Shown in pieces: positions 52,977-60,880 of a stretch of 64,000 bases of DNA. The first letter of the stretch is position 1, and the number at the start of each line of letters is the position of its first letter. The translations under genes were made by a program, and so were the position numbers. Source of the stretch: Natronosalvus caseinilyticus (GTDB lineage Archaea > Halobacteriota > Halobacteria > Halobacteriales > Natrialbaceae); contig NZ_CP071596.1 in the NCBI RefSeq assembly GCF_017357105.1, forward strand, positions 992,001-1,056,000, written 5' to 3'. The notes below the pieces were generated by a model. The model had not been told where the DNA came from, ran no database searches, and saw only the letters and a program-made list of their open reading frames with translations.

Positions 52977-53058
52977 CGCCAGGACAGGGATTTGAACCCT
53001 GAATCCCGAAAGGGAACACGCTTTCCAGGCGTGCGCCTTACCGTTCGGCCATCCTGGC
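52977..53058 (-). tRNA. tRNA-Ser (GGA)
   Basis: An 82-base type II tRNA with a GCCAGGA/UCCUGGC acceptor, a long variable arm (UUCCCUUUCGGGAUU region) and an anticodon stem CACGC/GCGUG enclosing CUGGAAA (anticodon GGA). The T-arm is CAGGGUUCAAAUCCCUG. The discriminator is G, as usual for serine tRNAs. CCA is not encoded. Confidence 0.96.
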
Positions 53059-53114
53059 TCACTCGAGCATAGCCGGGTGGGTCGTTTAACTGTTACGTAA
53101 GGAGACGACGGGCG

Positions 53115-53372
53115 TCACTTCCGCTTCCCGTCCGCGCCGTCGTCAACGACCCGCTCCGCCGCCCACCGCGCTACCCGGGACTCGAGGCGGTACGCCACCG
53201 CCGCAGTCCCGACGCCGACCACCAGTGCGACCAGTCCCGCTCGAGGCAGCGACACCAGCGGCTCGACGGCGAGGGCGTACCCCTGGACGAGCACGAGGAA
53301 CGTCATCGTGCCGACGGCACCCCAGAGGACGGCGGATTTCAGGCGAGCGTCCACGTTTACGGTTCCGACCAC
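53115..53372 (-). CDS. Small two-helix membrane protein
   Basis: 85 residues. Two hydrophobic helices (about 12-33 and 40-58) followed by a basic and acidic tail (ESRVARWAAERVVDDG). The N-terminus is short and polar. It resembles conserved haloarchaeal small membrane proteins without an assigned role. It begins 7 bases past the stop of ridA, so the two are probably co-transcribed. Confidence 0.8.
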   Translation of the reverse strand: MVGTVNVDARLKSAVLWGAVGTMTFLVLVQGYALAVEPLVSLPRAGLVALVVGVGTAAVAYRLESRVARWAAERVVDDGADGKRK

Positions 53373-53379
53373 AGGTCGA

Positions 53380-53760
53380 CTACTCGAGGCTGGCGATCGC
53401 TTCGATCTCGATCCCGACGCCCTTCGGCAGGTTCGCGACCTCGAAGGCGCTACGGGCCGGTGGCTCGTCGTCGAAGTAGCCCGCGTAGACCTCGTTCATC
53501 GCCTCGAACTCCTCGATGTCGTCGAGGAGGACGGTCATCTTGAGCACGTCGTACATGGTCGCACCCGCTTCCTCGAGGACGGCCTCGACGTTGTCGAGGG
53601 CCTGTTCGGTCTGGACGTCGATCGGCTCGTCGTCGAGCAGGTCGCCGTCGGGCGTGAGCGGGATCTGGCCCGCAGTGAAGACGATCGAGTCGTCGGTCGT
53701 TCCCTGGCTGTAGGCGCCGACGGCCGCCGGCGCGTCGTCCGTGCTGATGATGCGCTTCAT
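53380..53760 (-). CDS. ridA: RidA family enamine/imine deaminase
   Basis: 126 residues. The enzyme hydrolyses reactive 2-aminoacrylate and related imines made by PLP enzymes. The signature Arg103 in PPARSAFEVANLPKG and the trimer pocket residues YSQG (17-20) and GQIP (31-34) are present. Its usual size. It is followed by the small membrane-protein gene on the same strand. Confidence 0.95.
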   Translation of the reverse strand: MKRIISTDDAPAAVGAYSQGTTDDSIVFTAGQIPLTPDGDLLDDEPIDVQTEQALDNVEAVLEEAGATMYDVLKMTVLLDDIEEFEAMNEVYAGYFDDEPPARSAFEVANLPKGVGIEIEAIASLE

Positions 53761-53865
53761 GTCCGAGGCAACTCGACAGGGTGACTTAAAAACCGGCGAA
53801 ACGGCCGGGCGGGTGCCGCGAGGGAGGCCGACAGTATAAGCCGCCCGCGACCCGATGGCTCACCG

Positions 53866-54792
53866 ATGGGACCCTCGAGGTGGCGTCTTGGCGGTGCTCG
53901 CTCACGCTCACGCTCACGCTCGCGATCACGGTCACGGCCGCGCTGGCTCCTCGTCGCCGTCGCGCTCGTCGGCTGCTGGCGTGCCGTTCGAACCCGTTTC
54001 GTCGCCGACCGGCCGTTCTCGCCGCTATTCGGCGGCCGCTACGTCGGCCCCGACTGGGCAGCCAGGAACGGACTCGAGGCCGACCCAGTCGCGGGCGAAC
54101 TCGAGGACTTCGACGTCTACGAACGCCAGGAAATCGACCTCGAGTCCGGTCCGGTCGATGCGTTCGACCCCGGTGGCGTCCACCCCGTAGTCCGCCGCTT
54201 TTACGAACGGACGAGCGACTACGACCTCACATACAAAACGCGCTGGCACCGCGGCTTTCGCCTCGGCGCGTGGCTCGCCTCGTTCGCGACCGCTCGCCTC
54301 GAGCAACTCAACCTCCCCGGACGGAACGACGGGCGGACTCGTCGCCTCGAGAGCCGGCTGGCACGGGTTCCGACGTCGGCAGACCCGCGCGGTGGTCGCG
54401 TCTGGACGCGCACCGATCCCGACTCCGGCGAGGCGGTGTTCGTCGCGATTTACGCGACCCACGAGCGAGCGGGCGTCACGTACGCGAACGTCGCCGTTCC
54501 CCTGCCGGCAAGCAACCTCTCGACTGTGCTTCGGCCGGAGCAGTGTTCGCTCGGGTCCGCTGTGGGTGGGCCCGGGGTGACCTTCACCACGCGGGGGCCG
54601 GGCGACGGCGGTCTCTATCTCGTGACGCCGCTGGGGGCGATTCGCCTGCCGATGGAGCAGCGGTTTCGCGTCTGGCCGGTCGCGAGCGACGGCCAGGACC
54701 GGCTGCGCGCCAGCCACGAGATGTGGCTCTTCGGTCGACAGTTTCTGACGATCAAGTACGCGATCGAGGCGCGAGAGCGCGACTCGCGATAG
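53866..54792 (+). CDS. Haloarchaeal protein with basic Arg-Ser N-terminus, unknown function
   Basis: 308 residues. The N-terminus carries a run of alternating Ser-Arg coded by six or seven TCACGC-like hexamers (53898-53936), then one hydrophobic helix (about 28-42). The soluble rest has alternating strands and helices (WTRTDPDSGEAVFVAIYATHERAGVTYANVAVP, PGDGGLYLVTPLGAIRLPMEQRFRVWP). No family was recognised. A Ser-Arg run is unusual in a haloarchaeal protein, and the start could lie later if the repeat is not translated. Confidence 0.65.
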   Translation: MGPSRWRLGGARSRSRSRSRSRSRPRWLLVAVALVGCWRAVRTRFVADRPFSPLFGGRYVGPDWAARNGLEADPVAGELEDFDVYERQEIDLESGPVDAFDPGGVHPVVRRFYERTSDYDLTYKTRWHRGFRLGAWLASFATARLEQLNLPGRNDGRTRRLESRLARVPTSADPRGGRVWTRTDPDSGEAVFVAIYATHERAGVTYANVAVPLPASNLSTVLRPEQCSLGSAVGGPGVTFTTRGPGDGGLYLVTPLGAIRLPMEQRFRVWPVASDGQDRLRASHEMWLFGRQFLTIKYAIEARERDSR

Positions 54793-54799
54793 CGTCTCG

Positions 54800-55258
54800 T
54801 TACTCCTCGATCTCGAGTTCGAACTGCTCGTTCTCGGAGACGGCGTTGAGGACGACGCTCGTGTTCGACTCCTTGATGTCGGGGTCGGTGAGGAGGGCTT
54901 TGATCTGGTCGTTCATCCCGTCGGTGTCGGTGAACTTGCCGACGGCGATGACGTCGTAGTCGCCGGTGACCTCGTAGACGGAGATCATCTGCTTGTGCTC
55001 TTTGAGCGTCTCGGTAATGTCCGGGAGGGCGTTCCCCTCGACTTTCAGCTGGATGACGGCCGTAACGTCGTAGTCGAGGGCGTCGTAGTCGATCTTCGGG
55101 GTGTAGCCGTGGATCACGCCCTCGTCCTCGAGGGCAGAGAGGTGGTTCGAGATGGTGGTCACGGAGACGTCGAGATCCTCGGCGAGGCTCCGGAGGCTCG
55201 CCCGGCCGTCGCCCAGAAGTGCATTCACTAACTTTGCGTCGAGATTTTCGTACGTCAT
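54800..55258 (-). CDS. lrp: Lrp/AsnC family regulator
   Basis: 152 residues. An N-terminal HTH (about 1-55, [43 protein letters not shown]) and a RAM (ligand-binding) domain (about 65-150). It likely senses an amino acid such as glutamine. Its start is divergent to glnA, 125 bases apart, as seen in other haloarchaea where the Lrp next to glnA takes part in nitrogen control. The intergenic region contains ACTTTACGAATATCC and TCCACTTTCG words that may be its binding sites. Confidence 0.93.
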   Translation of the reverse strand: MTYENLDAKLVNALLGDGRASLRSLAEDLDVSVTTISNHLSALEDEGVIHGYTPKIDYDALDYDVTAVIQLKVEGNALPDITETLKEHKQMISVYEVTGDYDVIAVGKFTDTDGMNDQIKALLTDPDIKESNTSVVLNAVSENEQFELEIEE

Positions 55259-55365
55259 CACGTCTACCAACTCACTCCCACCATTAGAACTTTACGAATA
55301 TCCACTTTCGATCGAGAGACGGGAGATTTGCTCACAACAGCAGGATTTTAGTAGTGGACATCGTT

Positions 55366-55372
55366 GAGGAGG
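55366..55372 (+). promoter_or_regulatory. Ribosome-binding site of glnA
   Basis: GAGGAGG lies 11 bases before the ATG at 55384 and fits the haloarchaeal anti-Shine-Dalgarno CCUCC. It argues for that ATG rather than the GTG 30 bases upstream, and the leader indicates a leadered transcript. TTTTAG at 55346-55351 could be the TATA box. Confidence 0.5.
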
Positions 55373-55383
55373 ACGACGAGAAG

Positions 55384-56739
55384 ATGACAAGCGGAAACAT
55401 CACCCCGACCGAACAGGCGGTGCTGGACGAAATCGAGGAGAAGGGCGTCGATTTCCTCCGGCTCCAGTTTACCGACATCCTCGGCGTCGTCAAGAACGTC
55501 GCCGTTCCGGCCCGCCAGGCCGAGAAGGCGTTCACCGAGGGAATCTACTTCGACGGCTCCTCGATCGAAGGCTTCGTGCGGATCCAGGAATCGGACATGC
55601 GCCTCGTGCCCGACCCGGACACGTTCGCCATCCTCCCGTGGAGACAGAGTGGCGAGAGCGCCTCGGCCCGGATGATCTGTGACGTCTACAACACCTCTAC
55701 CGGCGATCCCTTCGAGGGCGACCCGCGCTACATTCTGAAGCGGGCGATCGACCGCGCCCAGGACCTCGGCTACTCGATCAACGCCGCGCCTGAACCCGAG
55801 TTCTTCCTGTTCGAGGAGGACGAGGAGGGCGGCGCGACGACCGAGACGAACGACGCCGGCGGGTACTTCGACCTCGCGCCGAAGGACCTCGCGAGCGACG
55901 TCCGCCGGGACATCATCTACGGCCTCGAGAGCATGGGCTTCGAGGTCGAGGCGAGCCACCACGAGGTCGCCGAGGGCCAGCACGAGATCAACTTCGAGTA
56001 CGACGACGCGCTCACCACGGCCGACAACGTCGGCACCTTCCGGACGGTCGTGCGCGCCATCGCGGCCCAGCACGGCTATCACGCGACGTTCATGCCGAAG
56101 CCGATCCCGCGGATCAACGGCTCCGGGATGCACACCCACATCTCGCTGTTCACCGAGGGCGGCGAGAACGCGTTCCACGACGGCGACGACGAGTTCAACC
56201 TCTCGAGTACGGCGAAGTCGTTCCTCGCGGGCGTCCTCGAGCACGCCCCGGCGATCACGGCCATCGCGAACCCGATCGTCAACAGCTACAAGCGACTGGT
56301 GCCCGGCTACGAGGCGCCGGTCTACGTGGCGTGGTCCGATCGCAACCGCTCGGCGCTCATCCGCAGGCCGGCCGCTCGCGTGCCGGCGGCCTCTCGCATC
56401 GAACTGCGCTCGCCCGATCCCTCGTGTAACCCCTACCTCGCGCTGGCGGTCATGATCCACGCGGGTCTCGACGGCATCGAGAACGACCTCGAGGCGCCCG
56501 ACCCAGTCCGGGAGAACATCTACGAGTTCGACGGGAAGAAACGCGAGGAGTACGGCATCGAGACCCTGCCGACGAACCTCGGCGAGGCGGTCGACGCCCT
56601 CGAAGCGGACGAGGTCATCTACGACGCCCTCGGCGACCACGTCGGACCGAAGTTCGTCGAGGCGAAGCGCCAGGAGTTCGAGGAGTATCTGGTCGACGTC
56701 TCTCAGTGGGAACTCGACCGGTACCTCGAGACGTTCTAG
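55384..56739 (+). CDS. glnA: Glutamine synthetase type I
   Basis: 451 residues, the dodecameric bacterial-type enzyme that makes glutamine from glutamate, ammonia and ATP. The segments [17 protein letters not shown] (substrate site, about 58-75), PEPEFFLF (metal site Glu, about 135), [12 protein letters not shown] (about 197-210), [11 protein letters not shown] (about 240) and NRSALIRRP (about 335) are all present. The adenylylation loop Tyr is not in the expected NxxxLYDLPPE form, so control by covalent adenylylation is unlikely. It is divergent from lrp. Confidence 0.97.
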   Translation: MTSGNITPTEQAVLDEIEEKGVDFLRLQFTDILGVVKNVAVPARQAEKAFTEGIYFDGSSIEGFVRIQESDMRLVPDPDTFAILPWRQSGESASARMICDVYNTSTGDPFEGDPRYILKRAIDRAQDLGYSINAAPEPEFFLFEEDEEGGATTETNDAGGYFDLAPKDLASDVRRDIIYGLESMGFEVEASHHEVAEGQHEINFEYDDALTTADNVGTFRTVVRAIAAQHGYHATFMPKPIPRINGSGMHTHISLFTEGGENAFHDGDDEFNLSSTAKSFLAGVLEHAPAITAIANPIVNSYKRLVPGYEAPVYVAWSDRNRSALIRRPAARVPAASRIELRSPDPSCNPYLALAVMIHAGLDGIENDLEAPDPVRENIYEFDGKKREEYGIETLPTNLGEAVDALEADEVIYDALGDHVGPKFVEAKRQEFEEYLVDVSQWELDRYLETF

Positions 56740-56856
56740 CGCTTCACTGGATCACCGCCCGCGTCGCTCGCTATTTTCGTTCTTCTTCGTCTGTCGGATG
56801 GTGCCGACGAGAGGAGTGCACGGTCGTCCATCGGTTCCTCCTCGAGCCGTCTTCGT

Positions 56857-58170
56857 TCAGGAGCGCCACTCCGAGATTCGGTTGCGGAGCCGTCCCGGAA
56901 GACCGAGCGCGGAAATGCCGGCGCCAAACAGCACCATCAGCACGTAGACGCCGAGCGTCGACGTCCAGACGACGAGCATCGCCAGCACGGCCCATGGGCC
57001 CTCGAGGAAGTAGAACGCACCCAGAGTCATCGCGGTGCCGTACAGCAAGACGAGGTACGGCCCCCAGCCGTGGGCGTGGCCCCGGCGAACGCGGCGACGG
57101 ACGTACCGCTTGAGGTCGGCCTCGAGGGACTGGCGCCTGACAGTCCGGTCCTCGACCGACGTTTCGAAGGACTCGAGCCGGTCCTCGAGCTGGCGGAGTT
57201 CCTCGCGGAGAGCGGCGGGATCGTCCGCTCGGTCGCGGGTTCTGGATCCCTCGCGCTGTCGTGAACGTGATCGTGACTGCGGCTCGCTCGCCCCCCGTGC
57301 TGGCCCGTCTCGCTCGTCGGCTCCAGTGGCGTCCTCGGACATCGCTTCTGTGGATACCTGTCGTGGCCCGTGACTTTGTAGCTGCCGATCCACGTCAATT
57401 CCGGCGAGGACGGCGTTGACCACGACGCCGAAGACGACGATCGCGGCGCCGAGGTAGAGCCAGATGAGCACGAGCAAGACGGCGCCGAGGACGCCGTAGA
57501 CGCTGAATCCGCCCACGAACGCGGTGTAGAGTGAGAACACCTGCCCGAGCGCGAACCAGCCGATCGTGGCGATGATCGCCCCCGGTGCGGCTTCCCGGAG
57601 GCTCACCGGGACGTCCGGGAAGACGACGTACATCGGGAAGAACGCGGCGAGGAGGCTAATCAGGACGAACACCGGGCCGAGGAGGCCGACAGAGAACCCG
57701 GGAACGAACTCGACGGCGACCTCGAGGACGGTGACCGCGCTGAAGCCGAGCGTGGCGGCCACCAGGACGATCATCGAGTCCCAGAGGGTGTCCAGCAGTG
57801 AGGACGACCGCACGGTACCGTAGACGGCCGAGAACATCTGGTCGAGGCCGTGCAGGACGCGACTGGCGCCCCAGATGAGGCCGACGGCCCCGATGGCCGT
57901 CGCCCCCTGTCGGCCGGTTTCGTCGAGGAGCGTCTCCGCGAGGATCTGTCGGGCCGTGGGCGTCAGTACGTCTTCGGAGACTGCGGCCACCCGGGCTGCC
58001 AGCGGCTCGCCGCCGATCGACGCCGCCACCCCGAGTGACAGCAGCGACAGCGGCACGAGGGAGAGGAAGGCGTAGAACGCGACGGCGGCCGACAGCAGCG
58101 TCAGTTGTTCGGCCCGTGCGAGCGAGAGGATGCGATAGGTGAGCTGAATCGTGCGGCGACGGTCGATCAC
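56857..58170 (-). CDS. YihY/BrkB-family membrane protein with a C-terminal two-helix extension
   Basis: 437 residues. The first 270 residues form the YihY/BrkB domain with about six helices (LSAAVAFYAFLSLVPLSLLSLG near 25-46 is the typical opening, GASRVLHGLDQMFSAVY near 113). A long polar, Arg/Ser/Glu-rich linker (about 275-350), which includes a coiled coil, leads to two further helices (about 360-425). The family was once called ribonuclease BN but is not a nuclease. The extension seems haloarchaea-specific. Role unknown. Confidence 0.88.
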   Translation of the reverse strand: MIDRRRTIQLTYRILSLARAEQLTLLSAAVAFYAFLSLVPLSLLSLGVAASIGGEPLAARVAAVSEDVLTPTARQILAETLLDETGRQGATAIGAVGLIWGASRVLHGLDQMFSAVYGTVRSSSLLDTLWDSMIVLVAATLGFSAVTVLEVAVEFVPGFSVGLLGPVFVLISLLAAFFPMYVVFPDVPVSLREAAPGAIIATIGWFALGQVFSLYTAFVGGFSVYGVLGAVLLVLIWLYLGAAIVVFGVVVNAVLAGIDVDRQLQSHGPRQVSTEAMSEDATGADERDGPARGASEPQSRSRSRQREGSRTRDRADDPAALREELRQLEDRLESFETSVEDRTVRRQSLEADLKRYVRRRVRRGHAHGWGPYLVLLYGTAMTLGAFYFLEGPWAVLAMLVVWTSTLGVYVLMVLFGAGISALGLPGRLRNRISEWRS

Positions 58171-58299
58171 GGGTGGGTCTTCCTCGGCGAGGGTAATAGC
58201 CCTGCGGCCATCGCGTCCCGTGACTCGCCATCCTGCCGAGCGGTCGATTCACCGTTGGTATCCACCAGACCTATTGTCCGAACGCCAAATGAACGCGAC

Positions 58300-58515
58300 A
58301 TGAACCAGCGTCGATGCCCCGACTGTGCCGTGACGATGGCGGAGACGACGGTCCGGACCGGTAACGGCTACGGGCTCCGGATCGACGGCGGCAAGCGCGA
58401 TGGCGTGCTCGGGAAACTCGGCCTCGAGTCGACGACGAAACTCGAGGCGGTGTGCTGTCCGGAGTGTGGACTCGTTCGGCTGTACGCGGACGGAGACGTC
58501 GAGCACGAAACCTGA
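58300..58515 (+). CDS. Small zinc-ribbon protein
   Basis: 71 residues. Two Cys pairs (Cys6 and Cys9; Cys53 and Cys56, with an extra Cys52) enclose a stretch with GNGYGLRIDGGKRDGVLGKLG. This is a typical small nucleic-acid-binding zinc ribbon with unknown target. It lies 9 bases from the convergent trm1 stop at 58525. The ATG at 58300 gives Cys6 at the start of the ribbon. Confidence 0.8.
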   Translation: MNQRRCPDCAVTMAETTVRTGNGYGLRIDGGKRDGVLGKLGLESTTKLEAVCCPECGLVRLYADGDVEHET

Positions 58516-58524
58516 CCCGAACGC

Positions 58525-59661
58525 TCACTCCAGATTCGCCCTCGTCGCCTCGAGAATCTCGCCCACGCCGGCGTTCGTCTTGAACGTCGTCCCGCCGTAG
58601 TGGGTCTTCGATGTCGCGTACCCCGCCGCCTCGAGATCGGCCAGGAAGTCGGCCATCGTGTTAGCGGGCAGGCCCCAGTTCTTGCAGAGCTTGTGCTGGT
58701 CGTAGTAGGTCGGTTCGTCGAGTTCGGCCGCGAGCGTCTCGAGGAGCGCGCGTCCCGTCTCGGCGGTCCCGAACTCGTCCGGGATTCGGTCGCGAACGTC
58801 GGCGACGAACGCGCGATCCCGCATCGGACCTAGCCAGAGCGGGCCAGCGGCGAGCATTCGCTCTCCCGCGCAGTTGGGGCACGTCTCGAGCGGCAGGTCG
58901 GCCGAGGGCGCCAGCCCGAACGCGTACTCGCGGTACAGGCAGTCCTCACAGTGAACCAGGAAGCCCAGCTCCTCGAGACTGGCGTCGGCGGCGGTCGGCT
59001 TCCGGTCGAGTTCGAGGAACGTGCGGACGTAGTGGCTGGTCGCGTGCGTGAGGAGCGGGGTGACGCCGACGTCGAACCGGGCGGCGCTCCGGGTGAGCCC
59101 CGAGAGCAGGGTCCGGACGCCCATCTCGGTGTGGTACTCGGTATTTCGAGGGATGGCGCCGTAGGAGCGAATCCCGCTCCTGAAGTGTGCGCCACACAGC
59201 GGCGCGGTGTCGGTCGCGGTGACGCAGACGAGGTGGCGACACCGGGCGAATGCCGCGTCGGCGAACGGCATCGGCGTGCCGTAGGGGTCGAGGTCGATCA
59301 CGTCGAAGACGGCGTCGTGCATCAGGGCGTTGACGTTCCGGTGGACGACTTCGGCGTCGACTCCGAGTTCGAACCCGGCGCGCTCGAGGTTCTCGCTGGC
59401 GAGGTCTACAGCTTCCGGCTCGCGGTCACAGCAGGTGACGTCCCAGCCGTCGACCGCGGCCCGGAGGCCGCGGACGCCGCTGGCGGTCATCGCGTCGAGG
59501 TAGCGCCGTGTCCGCGGTTGGCGCTCGCGAAACGCTCGCAGGACGGCGATCGTCAGATCCCGATTCAGCTCCTGGCGGGGGTTGTAGAACACCGACTCCT
59601 CGACGCCTTCGGTCTGTTCGCCGGGAACCTCGAACTCGACGCCACCCTCCGTCACGCGCAT
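58525..59661 (-). CDS. trm1: tRNA (guanine-26-N2)-dimethyltransferase Trm1
   Basis: 378 residues. The SAM domain carries VFYNP (24-28), DAMTASGVRGLRA (56-68), and the DLDPYGTP catalytic motif (123-130). A C-terminal domain has two Cys pairs (CEDC, CPNC) that bind zinc and NWGLPANTM, a tRNA-contact segment. It dimethylates G26 of many tRNAs. Start at MRVTEGG, because the longer frame continues into arginine-rich sequence. Confidence 0.95.
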   Translation of the reverse strand: MRVTEGGVEFEVPGEQTEGVEESVFYNPRQELNRDLTIAVLRAFRERQPRTRRYLDAMTASGVRGLRAAVDGWDVTCCDREPEAVDLASENLERAGFELGVDAEVVHRNVNALMHDAVFDVIDLDPYGTPMPFADAAFARCRHLVCVTATDTAPLCGAHFRSGIRSYGAIPRNTEYHTEMGVRTLLSGLTRSAARFDVGVTPLLTHATSHYVRTFLELDRKPTAADASLEELGFLVHCEDCLYREYAFGLAPSADLPLETCPNCAGERMLAAGPLWLGPMRDRAFVADVRDRIPDEFGTAETGRALLETLAAELDEPTYYDQHKLCKNWGLPANTMADFLADLEAAGYATSKTHYGGTTFKTNAGVGEILEATRANLE

Positions 59662-59731
59662 ACCTGTTCTCGACGGCGGGGGGCGAAAAGCGGTGTGATT
59701 TCCACGCTCCCGTCCGGACACCCAAACCGAT

Positions 59732-60121
59732 ATGACGGTCCGACAGAGAGTACCGGACGTGCCCGAGTCGAACGCCGATCCCGTCGAGCGCTGGCAGGCC
59801 GACCTCGAGGAGGCCGGCGAACTCTCCCCCTCGATCGTCGAGCGCATCTCCCGCCTGCACGGCGATCGCGGGGTGCGCGCCATCGAGGCCGTCGCAGAGG
59901 GCCGGGTCAAGGTCTACCGGGATTTCACCGTCGTCGTGGGTTACGAGGACGAGTACGTCGTCGAGGACGGCGGGTGTACCTGCAAGGACAGCGAGTTCAA
60001 CCTCGATCCCGAGGACCCCACGGCACTGTGCTGGCACGTCCTCGCGGTGTCGATCGGGCGTCGCGTCGGTCACGTCGACTACCACGACATGTGGTACTCC
60101 GACGTGCGCGAGTTTCTGTAG
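59732..60121 (+). CDS. Small SWIM zinc-finger protein
   Basis: 129 residues. A SWIM-type finger is seen as Cys82-x-Cys84-x15-Cys100-x-His102. The preceding half holds a helical segment (SPSIVERISRLHGDRGVRAIEAVAEG) and strands. SWIM proteins bind DNA or protein, for example in recombination factors. The gene ends at TAG directly next to (0 bases apart from) the stop of the opposite-strand gene at 60122. Confidence 0.85.
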   Translation: MTVRQRVPDVPESNADPVERWQADLEEAGELSPSIVERISRLHGDRGVRAIEAVAEGRVKVYRDFTVVVGYEDEYVVEDGGCTCKDSEFNLDPEDPTALCWHVLAVSIGRRVGHVDYHDMWYSDVREFL

Positions 60122-60781
60122 TTAGTCCCTCTCCTCCGGTGCCGTCATCGCGATCGTGTGCTCGATCAACGACTCGTAGCCACGTCGCAACCGATTCGAG
60201 AGCGCCTGTGGCGTGATGTCCAACTCCGCAGCGACGTCCTCGAGCGTGACCTCCGGCGAGGAGAAGTACCCGCGCTTCCACGCGGTCAACAGCGCCTCGT
60301 GTTGCTTGGCCGTGACGCCGAACTTCGCCCTGGACTGGGGGTTGGCCCGGTCGTACAGTCGCGTGAGTTCGAACGGAATCCCGCGGTCCTCACAGTAGGC
60401 ACTGAACTGCGAGAGGGCGTCGCCGTCGGGAAATCGCATCCGAAGCTCCCAGCGGTCGTGCTGGGCCGACGCCTCGAGGATCGTCGCGTCCGTCGACGTG
60501 TACGCGTAGACGATCGCGTCGACGTCTCGGACCAGATCGGCCCGGTACAGCGTCGCCTCCCTGAACCGATCGATTCGCGTGAGTCCCCGGACCGACGGGT
60601 CGTCCGCGGCGGCGGCCTCGAAGGCGTCAAGATCGACGCCGCTGACCCGGAAGTACGGCGTGATGAGTTCCTCGGTGGCGGCGACGCGCTCGATTTCGAC
60701 GACGGCGCCAGGCTCGGCCTCGAGCGTTTCGTGGAGGGCAAACGCCTCGGTTGGAACGGAAAACTCCGCGAATAGCGCCAT
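60122..60781 (-). CDS. Bacterio-opsin-activator-type HTH regulator
   Basis: 219 residues. The N-terminal BAT/GAF-like domain (about 1-150) ends in FELTRLYDRANPQSRAKFGVTAKQHEALLTAWKRGYFSSPEVTLEDVAAELDITPQALSNRLRRGYESL, the HTH-10 domain (about 140-205) of the haloarchaeal bacterio-opsin activator family. It likely controls a small regulon in response to light or redox. The last stop is adjacent to the SWIM gene. Its target is unknown. Confidence 0.9.
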   Translation of the reverse strand: MALFAEFSVPTEAFALHETLEAEPGAVVEIERVAATEELITPYFRVSGVDLDAFEAAAADDPSVRGLTRIDRFREATLYRADLVRDVDAIVYAYTSTDATILEASAQHDRWELRMRFPDGDALSQFSAYCEDRGIPFELTRLYDRANPQSRAKFGVTAKQHEALLTAWKRGYFSSPEVTLEDVAAELDITPQALSNRLRRGYESLIEHTIAMTAPEERD

Positions 60782-60880
60782 CGTCGTCGGTCATGGGACG
60801 AGCGGTGGTAAAAAACCCTGGCCTCCCACGGGTACTGGTGTTGCCGTCGGTCGAGTGAGTCCCGTGACGGCGAGCGCGTC

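Noticed and set aside
52663-53058. CRISPR array at the tRNA-Ser repeats
   Set aside because: Units are tRNA-tail copies with internal stems of 150-165 bases. They lack regular 25-40 base repeat/spacer spacing and no cas genes are present.
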